From Hyposmocoma kahamanoa (taxonomy: Eukaryota; Arthropoda; Insecta; Lepidoptera; Cosmopterigidae), in NCBI RefSeq assembly GCF_003589595.1, contig NW_020653409.1, forward strand, positions 2,162,425 to 2,226,424: 64,000 bases of DNA, given 5' to 3'. The position numbers and the translations under genes are program-made. The notes under the pieces were generated by a model. The model was not told the DNA's origin, ran no database searches, and saw nothing but the letters and a program-made list of their open reading frames with translations. Shown here one piece after another: positions 9,642 through 24,600 of this stretch (positions are counted from its first letter, which is position 1; each line of letters begins with the position of its first letter).

Positions 9642-12600
9642 CTGTAAGAAAAAATAAAACTTAAATTATGCATTAAACATCAATTCAGGATCACAATTCC
9701 CTAATAACAGGTAAATTGTATTTTATTTATTTATTGTATTTTCCCGATATTTCTGAACGGTTACACCCTCCATGGTCATACCATAGTAAGATAATCTGTA
9801 GCTAGTAGCAGTAGAGCCTTGTAAAAGAGTTCGTCCAGAGCAGAGTGCTACAACCAATACGACCATATTACAGGCACATTGTCAAGTTATATCACACGGT
9901 GACTGATACAGTGGCAGTGCCTCTGAGGTTGAAGGCAATAAATACAGTAGAAGTGCTTAGTTTGCCTGTCACGTGTGTCAACAGCTCGAGGAATTGCACA
10001 AACTTGACTCACTCACTCAATCCGCCATTTTCATTCAGCGATTTTTCTTCATGATCGTGTGAATTATCTCATTCAAAACCTCGAAAATCGTAGAAATATG
10101 CCGTATTTAGCTCAAAAATTATAGTCGCACTTATAATATTATCTATTTGGAGAACTAAATAAACTTCTGAAATTCGTCGTCATTCAGCTATTAACCGCTA
10201 GATGGCAGTACCTTCACAATCACAATCAAAACGTTGAAACTTGCAATAATAGGTATTGATGGTATAGAACACTGAAGGGTGTAACCAACAGAGTAAAGTA
10301 TAAATTATATTAACAATCCAGAATGTGTTTTTTTTTTAATTATTATCAATATTTCATAGTGTTTTAAATTGTGAATGTGTGAGTTTTGGCGACTGCGGTT
10401 TTTATAGTTACCGAGGCTTCCATTCTTTCGTCTGTGGGCATAGCAACTTTAGTAGGTATGTCGTATACCACTAGGCGCACGACTTATTCATCCCGATACT
10501 TGAGTGTTGATAAATAACCACGAAAGCCTTAAAATGTAAATAATCCCTAAATTCATATAACCTATAATCGGCAATTTGACTTTAGAGTAAGTGTGCTTTC
10601 TATCAAGTTAAGCGACCGTGAACCATAATTTGCGAAATGCCTCTTTGATCATTTAGGCTTTCGAAATACGGTTATTATTAACGCGATGTTGGATATATTC
10701 TCGGCAATGTATCCATCAATTAAACCAAAATACATCAATATATAAATAACTTTTTAAACTGGCATGAGCGTTTAAATAAGACGTCCATAAGGAGTGGAAT
10801 TAAATTGTACATTGAATTGTGCATTTTAGTTCACACTATTGTTATTATTTAAATATTTACATATATACGTCACATGGGCACATATTCAAATACCACAACC
10901 ACAACACACACAAACAACACACAAGCACATGCATCCACTTCGCACGCAAGTACAAAAGTGGTGAAATTACAGGCACATGGGACTTGTCAACTTATGTCTC
11001 GGGGTGAGGTGTGCAGTGGCAGTGCCCCTCACATTTTAGCGATTGAAGGGCGCAGTGGCACTGCAACTGTTACGGACAGGCGTGTAGCTTACCATTAGGC
11101 ACACGAATTGCTCGTCCCGTCACTTAACATTATTAAAAAATGTATTGACTTACTCCTTATTGCTTAATAAGTAGGGATGCACAATTTCTTGCTTTGAAGC
11201 AACTTGTTGGATCGCAATGGAAAAAATCATTTCAAAATCAATTTCGATTAACAACATTTTTGACAGCCTCTTTGGCTTCAGTCATATTATTATGAGACAA
11301 GACGTATTCCCGTCGTCGTAGTGAAAGAATTTACAACCTTTAACGCCGCTTTACAACCGCTAGCGTAGTAAAGGTTTTTGAAATTCGAACTCGACGATGA
11401 ACTGTGGTGCACCTAACTTTATCTTTCGATAAAAAAAGCAATACCACGTTCAACTACGCGATTTGTCGCACATTATTTATGTAATATAAATCCGTTGGTA
11501 CGTTTTATTGTTATTATTGTCCACATTAAATTGACAACGATAACTAATTTTGTTTATTAGATCTGATTGATATAGTTCAACTGTTTGTCTTTCGTCGACC
11601 ATTTTGTGAGGTGAAAGGTTGTGTGTCTCGCTGAGCAGTAAAGTTGTTTTGCGTCTCGCTACGCTCTTGGTAAGCAGCTAGGTTGTGGAATTCCCTGCCT
11701 GCTACTTACTACTTATCCTCCAAACGCAATAACTTGGACCTTTTCAAGGCGAGAGCGAAAAGGCATTACTTGGGTGTGCATTTGTATTTATTGTCACATG
11801 TACATAGTCAAAAAAAAAAGGTGTTATGCATAGCTATATCACTACGAACTACTTACTACGAACTACATGCTACATGCTACGATGTAGCATACACATACTT
11901 GCATGTGCTTGCTACATGGTCGACCTCATCGTCACTTTCCATCAGGTGAGATGGAGGTCAAATGAGCACTTATTTTTATTAAAAAAAAATACAGAAATAT
12001 CAAAAAGAGAGCAACGTGGTTTCGTTACCAAAGACACGACGCACCCGCCGAATCCCCCGCCAGTCATCCTAGCACCGTAAACTCCGGTGCACGTCTTCAA
12101 CACCTCCACTATCTGGTCCGACTCAGGACATGACACCTCCATCAACTTGCTCAGCGAGTCGTGCGACTTATAGAACAGTTCGCCTACCTGATAAAGGAAT
12201 AATATACTAAACAAACAATTGCTTTTCTACATTGACTTACAAATAAATGGACGACGGGTCTAATACAAAAACCACGAAAAAAATGTCCCAAGTCAACCTA
12301 TTCGAAATTTAAATTGTAATGTCATCGCAGTATCGCGCTGTCAGTAGAACAAATGAAGACTAAAGCGGAGTTTGGCGCTCTGTATACGATTTTAGCGCCT
12401 TACAAGTGCGGACACTTTTTAGCGCGGACCCGACGTCCATATAATTGTAAGTCAATGCTTTTCTAAATTTGTTTTCCTTGGATCAAAAAACATAAATTTC
12501 ATGGCGATTATTCTTTCCCACCACGCTCAAATACAAACTGTCTCCTTTCGGCATTTTTTTAAGTTTATTATCCCAACAATTTGAACTGACGATACTGGCT

Positions 12601-15600
12601 AAAGAAGTCCATGGTTAGATTCACTGTAGAGCCGACTTGGGAAATCAATTATTCTAAATTAGATGTTTCTAAATTATTAGCATTAGAGCTCCTTGTGAAA
12701 GATTTCGTCCAGGGAAGTACTGCCACCTTACCTATTTCTGCCGCCAAAGAGTAATGTGATCATTACTGTTTTCCAAATTAGAAAGGTTTTGGTGCTGGTG
12801 AAATTACAGGCACATAGGACTTGTCAAATTACATCTCAGGGCGGCGGGCATAGTGGCAGTGCCTCGCAGATCCTTGAGATTTAAAGCTCTGAGTGGCACT
12901 GCAACTGTTATACTTAGTATCATAAAAAAGAAAAAGTTTCATCACGATGTCCTCCTTCACTGAAAAGCACATGGTAAATTTTAAATTTCGCACATATATT
13001 CCATTAAACTCAGAAGTGCGCGACGGGATTGATCTGCTTGATAGGCGGTATTTCAAACCCTTAGACTACCACGGCTTTTTATACACTATGCTATAGGTAA
13101 CACATGAGTGAGCCTACCCTTTTAAGTGATTGATTCTAAACCACGCACGAACACGCACTTCCGTAAACAAACTTGCACTTATCAATATTGTTAGTTCCAG
13201 GTAGGACAGTATTACATGCGTAATGTGGAGTAAACAGATTCTTTTTAAAAAAATGCGGCTTACGCAGAGTTGGCCCACTGCCCGTGTGTTATAACCAAAT
13301 CAATCCGCCCTGGTTTTAACCGGGTATTTGGTATAATTTCATACTTTTACAAATTTCGATGTACGAGGGGAGGTCCAAAAGTCCGCGGAATGGAAGGGTT
13401 GTAAATAATATAAAACAATAAGGCTATTTTTCCTTTTCAATATAATTACCTTTGAGCTCAATACATTTTTTAGATTTCGAAATTAGCTTTTCTATGCCAT
13501 CGAAAAAATATTTTTTCTCTTTGCTCTCAAAATGAGCTAAAATTGCTGCCTTAACCTCTCCGTCGTCGCGAAATTTTTTCCCACGTAATTCTTTTTTCAC
13601 ATTTGGGAACAAATAATAATCGCTGGGGGCTAGTATATATATATATATATATATCTAAAGTACCCATTGAATGATAGGTTTTCTTCTAAAATTTCAAGGT
13701 GAGTTTGTGTTTTTTCTATCGTGAAAATGTTTAGGAATCGAGTTTTCACACCATATAATAAATCAGTGTATATTCTCAATTTTCCTATATATTTCTTTTA
13801 AATGATTGGTTCAACACTTCTATTGTTATGCGCGATCAACCCAAGCCACTCGAGATTGTATAGATTCTGAATTAGTTCTCGTGCGTAATACCAAATGTAC
13901 TGATTCGATCTTTATTACACGAAATAAAGTACATAGTTCCTTCCCCAATAGCCACGCGAGAAAATGGTAAAACCGACAAAAAAAATCGATTATCAGTGCT
14001 TGGCGTGTACGAACTCAGTATTCTTTTGTTGTGGCTTAACTTCATGCCTTTTGACCATAGGTACTGTAGTGGACTGTATCTATAATGTATATGGGTTAAA
14101 GGGTGGGTGCTAACAACGAGTGAGCAAGGCCAAGCAAATGTACTTACAGCTTTTAATAATTTACTAGAAAACACGTCGTCGCTATCAAAGCAAAAAAAAG
14201 TCGCCAAAAACAAACACATCTATTATTTAGAATTTAAATATAAAACTAAGTGTAAAACAGACTATATTATAAAATATATACAAAGAGATTTGTAGCGATT
14301 CGCTACAGATACCTTATAAAAAATATTTTCCTCTGAACTATCCCCTTTCTGAAATTTGTTCAGGAATTTCAACCCTATATTTTCACAATTTTTTCTTAAA
14401 CAGATGCATACAGATTAAGTCAACAAAAATTTATATGGGCAAACGCCATTGCGTTTTAGTAAATATGTTTAAGAATTTCGTTTCACGGTATTTATTAAAT
14501 TGCTTTGTTTACAATGACGCAATGAAATGGAATCTGACTAAAGAAAATAATTTCCTTCTGTCTAATGCAAAGAAAGAAGTGGTCGCAAAAAAACAAACGG
14601 TATATATACGTTTTATCTACAACGTTTTCCTTAAGTCAGGATGTTGCTCCGCAGGTGTATCTGTATTAATATTAATAGTGGCGCTTGCTCTTTTAGCCTG
14701 TGTCGCCAGAGAAATGGAAAATCTTAAACCCGGTCGATACACGTGCGAAATAAAATCCACTTAAGAAGAAAAGTCCCCTAAAGTCCCCTTTTCGCGTGGG
14801 GTAAACATATTCAGGTATTGTATAAAATTGGTTATTGTTAGACAAATATAATAAAACACATACTGAATAAAAACCGTTCTCGACTTCTGTTGCTTTATTC
14901 TATCAATAAGGTTTCTTAAAATTCGTAAATTTAGAGTTGCTTTTACTCTGTCCCTGGATAACGAATGCCAATTGGTTTACTTATTTATCCTGGAAAGGTA
15001 AAATGTCTAACGTACTTTTTTACATGTACGTTTTTAATAGCAGTAGAGCTCCTTGTGGAAGAGTTTGTCCAGGGAAGTACTGCCACTTTACCTATTTTTG
15101 TCGCCAAGCAGTAATGTCGGCATTACTGTGTTACGGTTTTGAGGGATAATGGTGCTGGTGAAATTATAGGCACATGGGACTTGTCAACTTACGTTTCAGG
15201 GTGACGGGCGCAGTGGCAGTGCCCCTCAGATCCGAACACGTTCCGTATAATCACAGTACAGAGTACTAAAAAAAACCAACCTCAAAATTACGTGGAATTA
15301 CATATTATTACCAAGTTTTATTGAATTAGTTCGCCACTATACGGGACTTGACACAGGAGATAATAAAAGTCGGTTCTCACTACTCAAAGTATATTGAGAG
15401 AGAAAAACGCCTTGAATTGAAGAATAGCAAAATCAACCATTAAAATAATTGCTCCTTATAATAAAATTTAGGCGCTATTTATAAAAATGAATCTTCATGC
15501 GTAAACAGCCACCCTTAGAGGTAGATCATTTTTTTTTTTTTCAAAATTAAATGGAATCACTATGGAGGTACGTAAGAATCATGAAAATCGGTTCACAAAT

Positions 15601-18600
15601 ACCGAAGTTATAGCGTAACATACATACAAAAAAAAACAGTCGAATTGAGAACCTCCTGCATTTTTTGAACTCGGTCAAAAATAACTTTTTGTATTTGATG
15701 TAGATGGTGAATTCACCAAAATGCGAAGTATATGAAATTCCTGAGGATGCTCATTTGCGCATGGAGTGCGTTTGGAGCGAACCTATCAAGGTACTGTTAT
15801 TTCCACAGGTTGGTTTCCGTACATTTAATGTTAAGTGGTTTCCAATCCGTTTTGTTGTAGCCAACGTTTAGTGCCGCGAAAATTTTGTATACATGTTTGG
15901 TTAGGTAGTATTTTAATTGATCTGTCTGGATTTTATAAAGTGTTTTCTTGATGTATCGTTTTTATAATGGAGCTGACATGTTCAATAATGATCAAAGAGT
16001 TAAAAAATCTGTTTACCCAATTTCATTGATATCGGTTAATGGAAAGTGCGTGATCCATTAAACCAGATTTATTCCCTAATGAGCCGCCATTAGAGGTGGA
16101 ATATTTACTTAAAATTCAAATGGTACCACTAGACCTCCCCATTGAGGAAACCCATTTTCAACGAAAAAAAGAAAAAAATATAATAACGGTCGAAAAAGAG
16201 GTTAAAATTTGCACAACATGTTATAACAACATAAATGCACGAGATGTACCTACAGCAACAAAAATGTAAGATGTACAACAACATTTATTTATTTTATTTT
16301 ATTTTATTTTATTTGGGGAGCTTACAGCTACTTTTACAAATTACATATCTAAGTATGCAAAGAAATGCCAATGAAAAGCTTCCACATATATACAGAAAAA
16401 TTATAAACTAAACTACTTTCAAATCAACTATGCTAACTAACTTAAGACACATCTAATTTCAAATTCACATTACAAATTAGAAATGAACTTTTGGGTCAAC
16501 ATAGATTGATAGACATGCAGCCAGTGTTGGGCGTTAATCAATTAAATTTCAATCAATAATTCAATCAGATTAAAAAATCAATGCAATTGAAAGCATTAAA
16601 TCAATTGCGACGCGTCGCAATTGATTTAATTGCAATTGGCCCCCAAGCGGGGACCCCAACCGGGGCCCCCAAGCGGGGCCCCCAACCGGGGCCCCCAAGC
16701 GGGGACCCCAACCGGGGCCCCCAAGCGGGGACACCAACCGAGGCCCCCAAGCGGGGACCCCAACCGGGGACCCCAACCGGGGCCCCCAACCGGGGACCCC
16801 AACCGGGGACCCCAACCGGGGCCCCCACAACCAACGCCCTAACTCACCCCCATATGCCTTATAAATTTATCATAATCGTCAGTTTCAATTGTTAATTGTT
16901 AATCAAAAACATTGAAAAGATTGAAAATTGATTAATTGTTAATTGTAGATATTTGCGATTAACAATTGATTAATTGTTAATTGCGGTTTTCGCAACTAAC
17001 AATTGATCAATCGTTAATTGCTGTTTCGCAATTGACAATTAATCAATTGTCAATCTTTAATTGCCAGAACAATTAAATTTTGCCCAACACTGCATGCAGC
17101 AACAATGAACATGTAAAAACTTACGAGAGCCAAATCCTGTGCAGCCAAAGCCTTTGAAACTTTTTCGGTCCAACTAATTTCATTAATTACATGTTTCGTT
17201 CTCATGATAACTAGCTTGTCAGCTTTTAGTTTTTCCAGTTCTGTGGAGCAAATAAAAATAGTGCTATATTTGTACAAATTATATCTGAGGACAAGAACAA
17301 TTCGAGTTTGCAAATAAAGAATGTTATTCCCAAATATTCAATTTCAAACAGTACAAATTCACAATAACTAGAGCTGCCAAGTATTCGGTTACTGTTTCTG
17401 CCGCAGCAGTGCATTACCGCGTTTCAGTTTTGAAGGGATGCTGGCCAAATGGGACTTATCAACTTTTGTCTCGAAGTAAAGGGCACAATGGCAGTGCCCC
17501 TCAAATCTTTGTGATTTAGCTCTGAGTGGCACCGCAAGTGTCATAGACAGGCGTGTTACTTACCAACAGGCGCACGACATTTACCGTCATTTGATACCAT
17601 AAAAAGATATTCATAAAAAAAAATTTTTTTAAATTTCGCGTAAATGAGTAATTTTCAGGTTAATTTTGTCTACTTAATTTCGGTGGCAATTATGTATTAT
17701 TTAAATATTGCAGAATATTATCAAGTAATATTATTTAATATTCGAGTGTGGTAATCTGAAATATTATTGAATATTTTATAATAATTACTCGAAGAGAAAA
17801 CTAACCCGAAAATTCACCGTATTTGCTTTTTCAAAAAGCTAACATTTCGGGCCCTTTACAGGTTCTATGGTCACGTCTAATTGGTATCATAAAAAACAAT
17901 TTTTTCGTATCAAATAGCATATATTCGTTTATTTTTTCCAAACAAGTCAACGTTACGGACCCGTTACAGTTAATTTGGGATCCAGTATTTCCGCTGACGA
18001 AAAATCCCAAGTAGACATAAGACTGCAGTACTAATTATATTACTTTTTTGTTTATAAAAATGAATCTTCATGCGTGAACAGCCACCCATAGAGGTGGATG
18101 ATATTCTTCAAAATTAAATGGGACCCTCTTTCCAACAAAAAAAAAATCATGAAAATTGGTTCACAAATACCGGAGTTATCACGTAACATACATACAAAAA
18201 AAACATACTACTCCTTTTTTTTTGAAGTCGGTTAAAAAATTATCAAATACCTTAACTATAAATGTAAACATTTTACCAATAATTACGCTAAAGACTTTTT
18301 TAAAGTCGACTGTGACCTTGCAGCCATGTTTGGCACTGTATTAATCTTTTGCAGTCATTGGTTGCGGAGCTTGCGATGTCATAAAAATGTGACGTCACGA
18401 TACTCGCGATGTTAGCTGTCGTGACAAAATTAAAAAAATGATAACAATAAGATTATCACTCGAATTTGAGATTAAAATATGGATATAATAGGTTAATCGA
18501 GGCGGCATACTACTATATAACACAAAGACGAACATACAAACATAATCGAACGGAGCACGCACAAACGAGAGGGCAGCAAATGCAAGTTTGGCCCTGGGCG

Positions 18601-21600
18601 TCAGAAATCGACTCTACGCCATTATAATAATAATAATAATAACGCACACACTCAACATAGCCCCGCACTAGGGAAACCCTGTGTCGCGGGTGCCATGGAC
18701 ACACACATAGACAACCACAAATTACACCCAAACTCACGAGAGAAATAAATGTAGGCCATACAAATATTTAACCTGCGACCTCTGCGTGGCAGTACGGCAT
18801 GGTAACCGTTCGGCCACGGAGGCAGTTATACTATTATTTAAATATGCTTGGTTACATGTGCGGAGCATAGATGATGAAGATAGCCAAATGAAGAAATTCA
18901 CTAGCTCCTCGTACGTCATTTTTATCCATTCCCCAGTCTCTTGTTAAAAACAAAAGCTTCTTTTCATCTTTTTAGTTAACAAAAGACAGTTAATTCACTT
19001 ATTAAATAAACACAAACAGTTACATAATAAACAAATGACAAACGTTAAACAAACAAGATTAAATAAATATGAACCAACAACATGTTCCACAAACGTGTGA
19101 CAATTAAGACACTCGATTCGCGTGACACATACGCGTAGTCTTGTGGAATTATATTTCAAAATTTCATTTTTATGCATTAAGTCATGTACCAGTATCATCA
19201 TTTTCATCATATCAGCCAGATGACGTCCACTGCTGAACATAGACCTCCTCCAAAGATTGCCAGACTAGCCGGTCGGACGCAACGTGTATCCGTCGGTTAC
19301 CCGCCGCCCTTACCAGGTCATCCGTCCACCTGAACGCCTTCCGGTTCGTGGTATTCATTCGAGAACCTTTCTGCCCCAGCGGTCGTCAGTTAAGAGCTAG
19401 CCCTGTCCACTGCCACTTCAACTTGCTAATCCCTTAAGACACGTCGGTAACTTTCGTTCTTCTACGGATCTCCTCATTTCTGATTCGATCACGTAGAAAA
19501 ATATCGAGCATTGCTCGCTCCAGGGCTCGTTGAGTTGAGAACGTTGAACTTTTTTACGAGGCCACAATAAGTGACCAGTATACCTACTAATATATAGTAT
19601 ACAGTATAATAGTGTATCAGTTATACTACCTTCTAAATGTCCAGGTGTAGCGTCCCTCAAAGAGGACAGACCCAGCATTTTAGTTGCCTCCTCGCAATGC
19701 GCACGTCGCTGTGGATATTCGCTGCCTGTGAGTTTATGTTTCACATTGGAGTTGGTCACCAGGACCACCGCCTCTCCAATGTCCATTGGTATGTGGAAGG
19801 ATTCTAGAGATCTACAACAAGAATTATAGTCTACTTTACATTACATTTCTGGTGACTTTGGTGGCCTAACTGTTTGCGCTGTGGACGCTGAATGAGGAAG
19901 TCCTGGTTTCGATTCACAGTACAGTCGCCGTTAGCTGAAAGGGCGCGTATGACAAAAAATGAAAACCGAGAAATTAATGTTTAAAGAAATGAAATGAAAA
20001 AGTATCTGCTGTTTCCAAACGAAAAAAACATTGATACTTTCTGCAAACGCAGTAAGGTAAACCTATATTATACGCAAAATGTGGAACTAAAATATTTTAT
20101 TATTTATGCTTCATTATTAAATTATTACCCCTATTCGTTTTCAACTTAATACGTGCGTTCGTTCGCAAAATACCCAATACTAGGTAAGAGGATGCAAGTA
20201 ATCACCTATGCCTTTTCAACTTTGCATAATTTAAATTTAAAGCACTATTGTTAAAGTTACTGTATTATAATTAAAACGAAAGAGCAGTATATGGTTACAA
20301 TGTCCTTTCAACGTCGTAGCAACATTTTCAAGATTTTTATTACTTAAATGAAAAACAACATTTCCACTTTATTTTAAATTTACGTGAGCATTATGTAACC
20401 GTCATCAGAGAAATTAACATTTTACATGTAGAGCTTTAACTTAGAATGATTTAGAAAGTTAAATTAGACATGCGTCACTTGAGTGATTGAAATATGTATT
20501 TAAAATGAAATGACGTATATATGCAATTACGCCTTTTTACCAATTTGTTTTGACAAAAGTGTGGAAATTTGCGCCATTTTCTCTTACGGTAACTGCATAC
20601 CTAATCCACTGGAATGAACTTTCCAATGGAAAAAAATAAAAATAGTGGCAGATTCGTCTTTTTTTGCTGATCACGGCAGTACATTTCACTCAATTTTTAA
20701 AAAGTGTCACATGCGCCTTTTCAACTAACGTCAGCAGGTAATAGGGGTCCATGTTTGTACAAGTACCAACATTTCTTTGTGTTATCTATGATGCAAATAA
20801 ACAAATAAATCAATGTTCGAATTGAAAAAAAAAAAAATACTTTTCACTACAGTAAGATATGACAAGCGTCAGAACTTATTTAGTTACTAAGGGCCGTATT
20901 CTAGAACTCTACTCAATGCTCAAGTCAGGATTTGAGTATGGTTTAAAGCACTCGAAATCATACTCAAGTCCCTGCCATTAGGGTCGTATTTCCAGTACTT
21001 GTGTTTCCAGTGCAATCCTGACTTGAGCATTGAGTAGAGTTCTAGAATACGACCCTAAGAAATTTAAAAATAGTTTGTATTAAAAATAAAAATAAGAAAT
21101 ATTTCTACGTTTACATCATCATACTGTTCTTCACATTAAACTCATGAAATCAATTACTATTTTACATACTATATAATAGAAATGCTTTTACTTTAACTTA
21201 TCGTATATTTTTTTCACGAATATAATGTTTAAAACAGATTTTATTAAAAATAACAAGTGTAATCCAATTAATAAAAAAGGGTAAGCCTAAGTCAGCTCTA
21301 AAAAGAGAGACCCGTATTCCAAAGCTAAGACAAAAAGAGCAAAAGTCTTTAAGATTAATTGATAACTAATCCAATCAATAGTACTGATCCTTCGAGAAAG
21401 ATGGAAATTCAAACAACAGGAAAGAAAGTAATCTTGTTGAAGGTAATAAATAAACAAAATAAAAAATTCACAATGCGGCGGATGGGAATGAAAGCCTGTT
21501 TTCTTTTTATTATGATTTTTTATTACAGACCATTAGTAGTTTATGTGACAACTGGTCAGTTATTGGCGCTGTACTATTTCAGTTTTCTAGTTTGTGATTT

Positions 21601-24600
21601 CAGCGCAAACGAGAGTTGATATTTAAAAGTGGATATAAGGCCCATTTACCTGATGAGTTGCCAGATGGATGGCCCTTATTTCGTTTCTATTTCTGGTTAT
21701 GTATTATTGAAATATTGATCGTGAACTAAAAATATTTTCTGTATTTTGACAAAATATGCTTATCTATGGATGGCATTCTGCGTTATAAGCTAATTAAAAA
21801 ATTATAAAAGAATAACCGGCAGTATCCATAAAAATCTGTGCAATGGCGCTATCTAGTTGATTTGTTTGTTATCACTAGAAATTGGAGTAGCTTTGATAAA
21901 TTCCAACAATTTTTAGTTACAAAAATAGCTATTTGAGCCGGTACTTACACCAGTTGCGACATCTGGTTTAGGTACCAGTAGGTACTAAATACCCGCCTAC
22001 GCGGCCTTGCATCAGCAGTCCTCTGGAGTTGTTGGCTCATTATACAAAGGATACGAAATACGCTAATCTTTTTTGTTGGTAAAAAAATCCGGTGTTTTTC
22101 ACGAATAAACTTAAAACTTTTCCGCCAATAACAAAATGCGCGCAAAATATTGTTTTTAAAAGGACCATAGACTATATGACATTTTAAAAGAAAAAAGCTC
22201 TTTTTTTGTTTAAAGTTAGTGGCAAAAACCACACGGACTTTTCTGCCATCCCTTTACTTTTACTTATAAATAACTTTTGTAAATAAACTTCATCTAACAA
22301 CATTTTACTGTAAGCATACTATAAGGCAAATTTTAGCGTAAAGATCTCCATGATTCTATACAATGAATTTCTGAACAGGCACATCTGTGTTTTACCTGCA
22401 GTCTATCAAGAGAGCATGGTCCTTTCGGCCCATTGCTGAAATGTACTGGTCCATAATTCCGCATGGCATGCCGGGGAACTCGTGTTCTGCTTTCTGACAC
22501 AGCTTCGCCTTGGTCACAGGGCTGCAAATAACGAATTTCATTGTAGAAAGGGGGGGTACACCAAACGAAGTCGGTAATCGAACCCGAATGAGAAACATTC
22601 AAAAGCTACCTACAGGGTTATTTGTAAGAACTAACAACCTTCCTGGACTAGATTACTAATATCAGAAACAATAGCTTTTGTTCCATAACTTTTTACAAAA
22701 CGTAACGTATATTATTATTTATCAAAAATAACCTTTAAGATTTCACACGCCAGCACATCAAGCTACACATTGACGTATCTTGTTCCGTTGCACTGGAGGC
22801 GATTTTCGAACAAAAATATGTAGTCTGATCATTGACTTACAATTATATGGACGTCGGGTCCGCGCTAAAAAGTGTCCGCACTTGTAAGGCGCTAAAATCG
22901 TATACAGAGCGCCAAACTCCGCTTTAGTCTTCGTTTGTTCGACTGACAGCGCGATACTGCGATGACATTACAATTTAAATTTCGAATAGGTTGACTTGGG
23001 ACATTTTTTTTCGTGGTTTTTGTATTAGACCCGTCGTCCATTTATTTGTAAGTCAATGAGTCTGATGTGCCGTTGTCCGTACACTATCTCACACTTTTTC
23101 GATCTGTACTTAGTAGTAAGGGATTATAGTAAGTTCAAACTAGGGCTGTTACTGATGATGATTTAATACATCAACGGATGCAGATTTTTTTTTTTACTTT
23201 AACATGAACAGATGCTGATTTTATGTATTTAAAAAAACGTGACAAATGTCCTTACCTAGTCTATTTACTTGAAAAAGCTTTCCATTTTCTTTGGTATTGT
23301 AATAAAATATTATTTCAATGATTTTGTGACGTTTATAACAAAATCAAAATCAAAACAATCAATCTTCATAAAAACAACAAATCCGCCGTTTGTGGAATTT
23401 TATCAAAGTTTTATTGTAAAAACAACAGCTGAGCTGTTTTTTCGGGTTACAATCTGTTTGTATTTGTAAATAAATTATTCCAGGTTGCCTTTTAGGTTAT
23501 GTCACGACTCAAACATCCGCAATGAATATCAGCGTCGATGAATGCGGATATTTCAATTTATGCAGATTACCCGCGGATGCTGATACGGATGTTGATATTC
23601 GAACCTTGGTTCAAACGTATGCGTCCTTCCCGACGGCCCTCACTCGCGCTCCTTTGTTTTGCATAGGGTTCTGACTATTTAGAACGTTCTACTTATTCAA
23701 ATATTTTTATACGAAATTTAATATATTTTTTAATATATTTATTATATTAAATTTAATATATTTTTTTACGAAAGTAAAATGTGATGATTTATAGTAAAAG
23801 CGTAGAACAAAAATTATTGTTTATTATTTTAGTAATATAACCCTGCGAGGTTGTTAGTATTTTACAAATAACCCTGTAGGTAGAATATAATAATAAAAAT
23901 AAAAATGTTTTATTCGTTCCTCTTAAAGGGCGGATTTTTCCTTTTAGGCTTGTTAGGAAACATCGCTCTTCTATAATATTAATAGTAATGTTGCTCTTAT
24001 ATTATTTTAAGATGGTGAAACAGACTACCTTAATATCTACTGTAACTGGTGTTACAACTAATACAAATGTCACTATTTACAGTAATTTTTAACTTTTCAG
24101 AATAAAAATAGATTAACCTAAGTATTAGTGTGTGTGAGTGGAGGTATGTGTATTTGTGTCTGTAAGTGTGTAATTGTGTGTGTGTCATGCATCCGTAAGA
24201 CGTACAATATACAAAATTATACATAGTCATACCATGTTAAACAGTATAATTTCAATTGCGTGTCTCATATATAAGAAGTTACTAAAATAACGTTTGTATT
24301 ATAAGTTTATATAAACATACATGTGAATTAAATTTCGATTTGTCTATATTTAATCTTGACTCAAACTTGTAATAATAATTGCTCTATCTCCTCATAAGAC
24401 TTAGTTTCGAGCCATTTTGTAATTGCTAACTTGCATTCACGAACTTTGTGATTTAGGATGAAGCAAGAAGATAAGATGCGATATACAGGCTTCTATGAAA
24501 GTTTCTGTAACTCGTAACTACGAGTGGGATCTCGAACGCGCAAGATTTTTAAACTACTTCAAAAAAGGAAGTTCTCTTTTCAACTGTTCTTTGTGTGTGT

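Noticed and set aside
13872..14295. Frames of 115 and 62 codons on opposite strands
   Set aside because: They overlap each other, have no motif, and lie in intron 6 near repeat sequence.
16570..16895. Four Pro/Gly-rich frames on both strands
   Set aside because: They are translations of the 13-bp GC minisatellite, which cannot contain stops.
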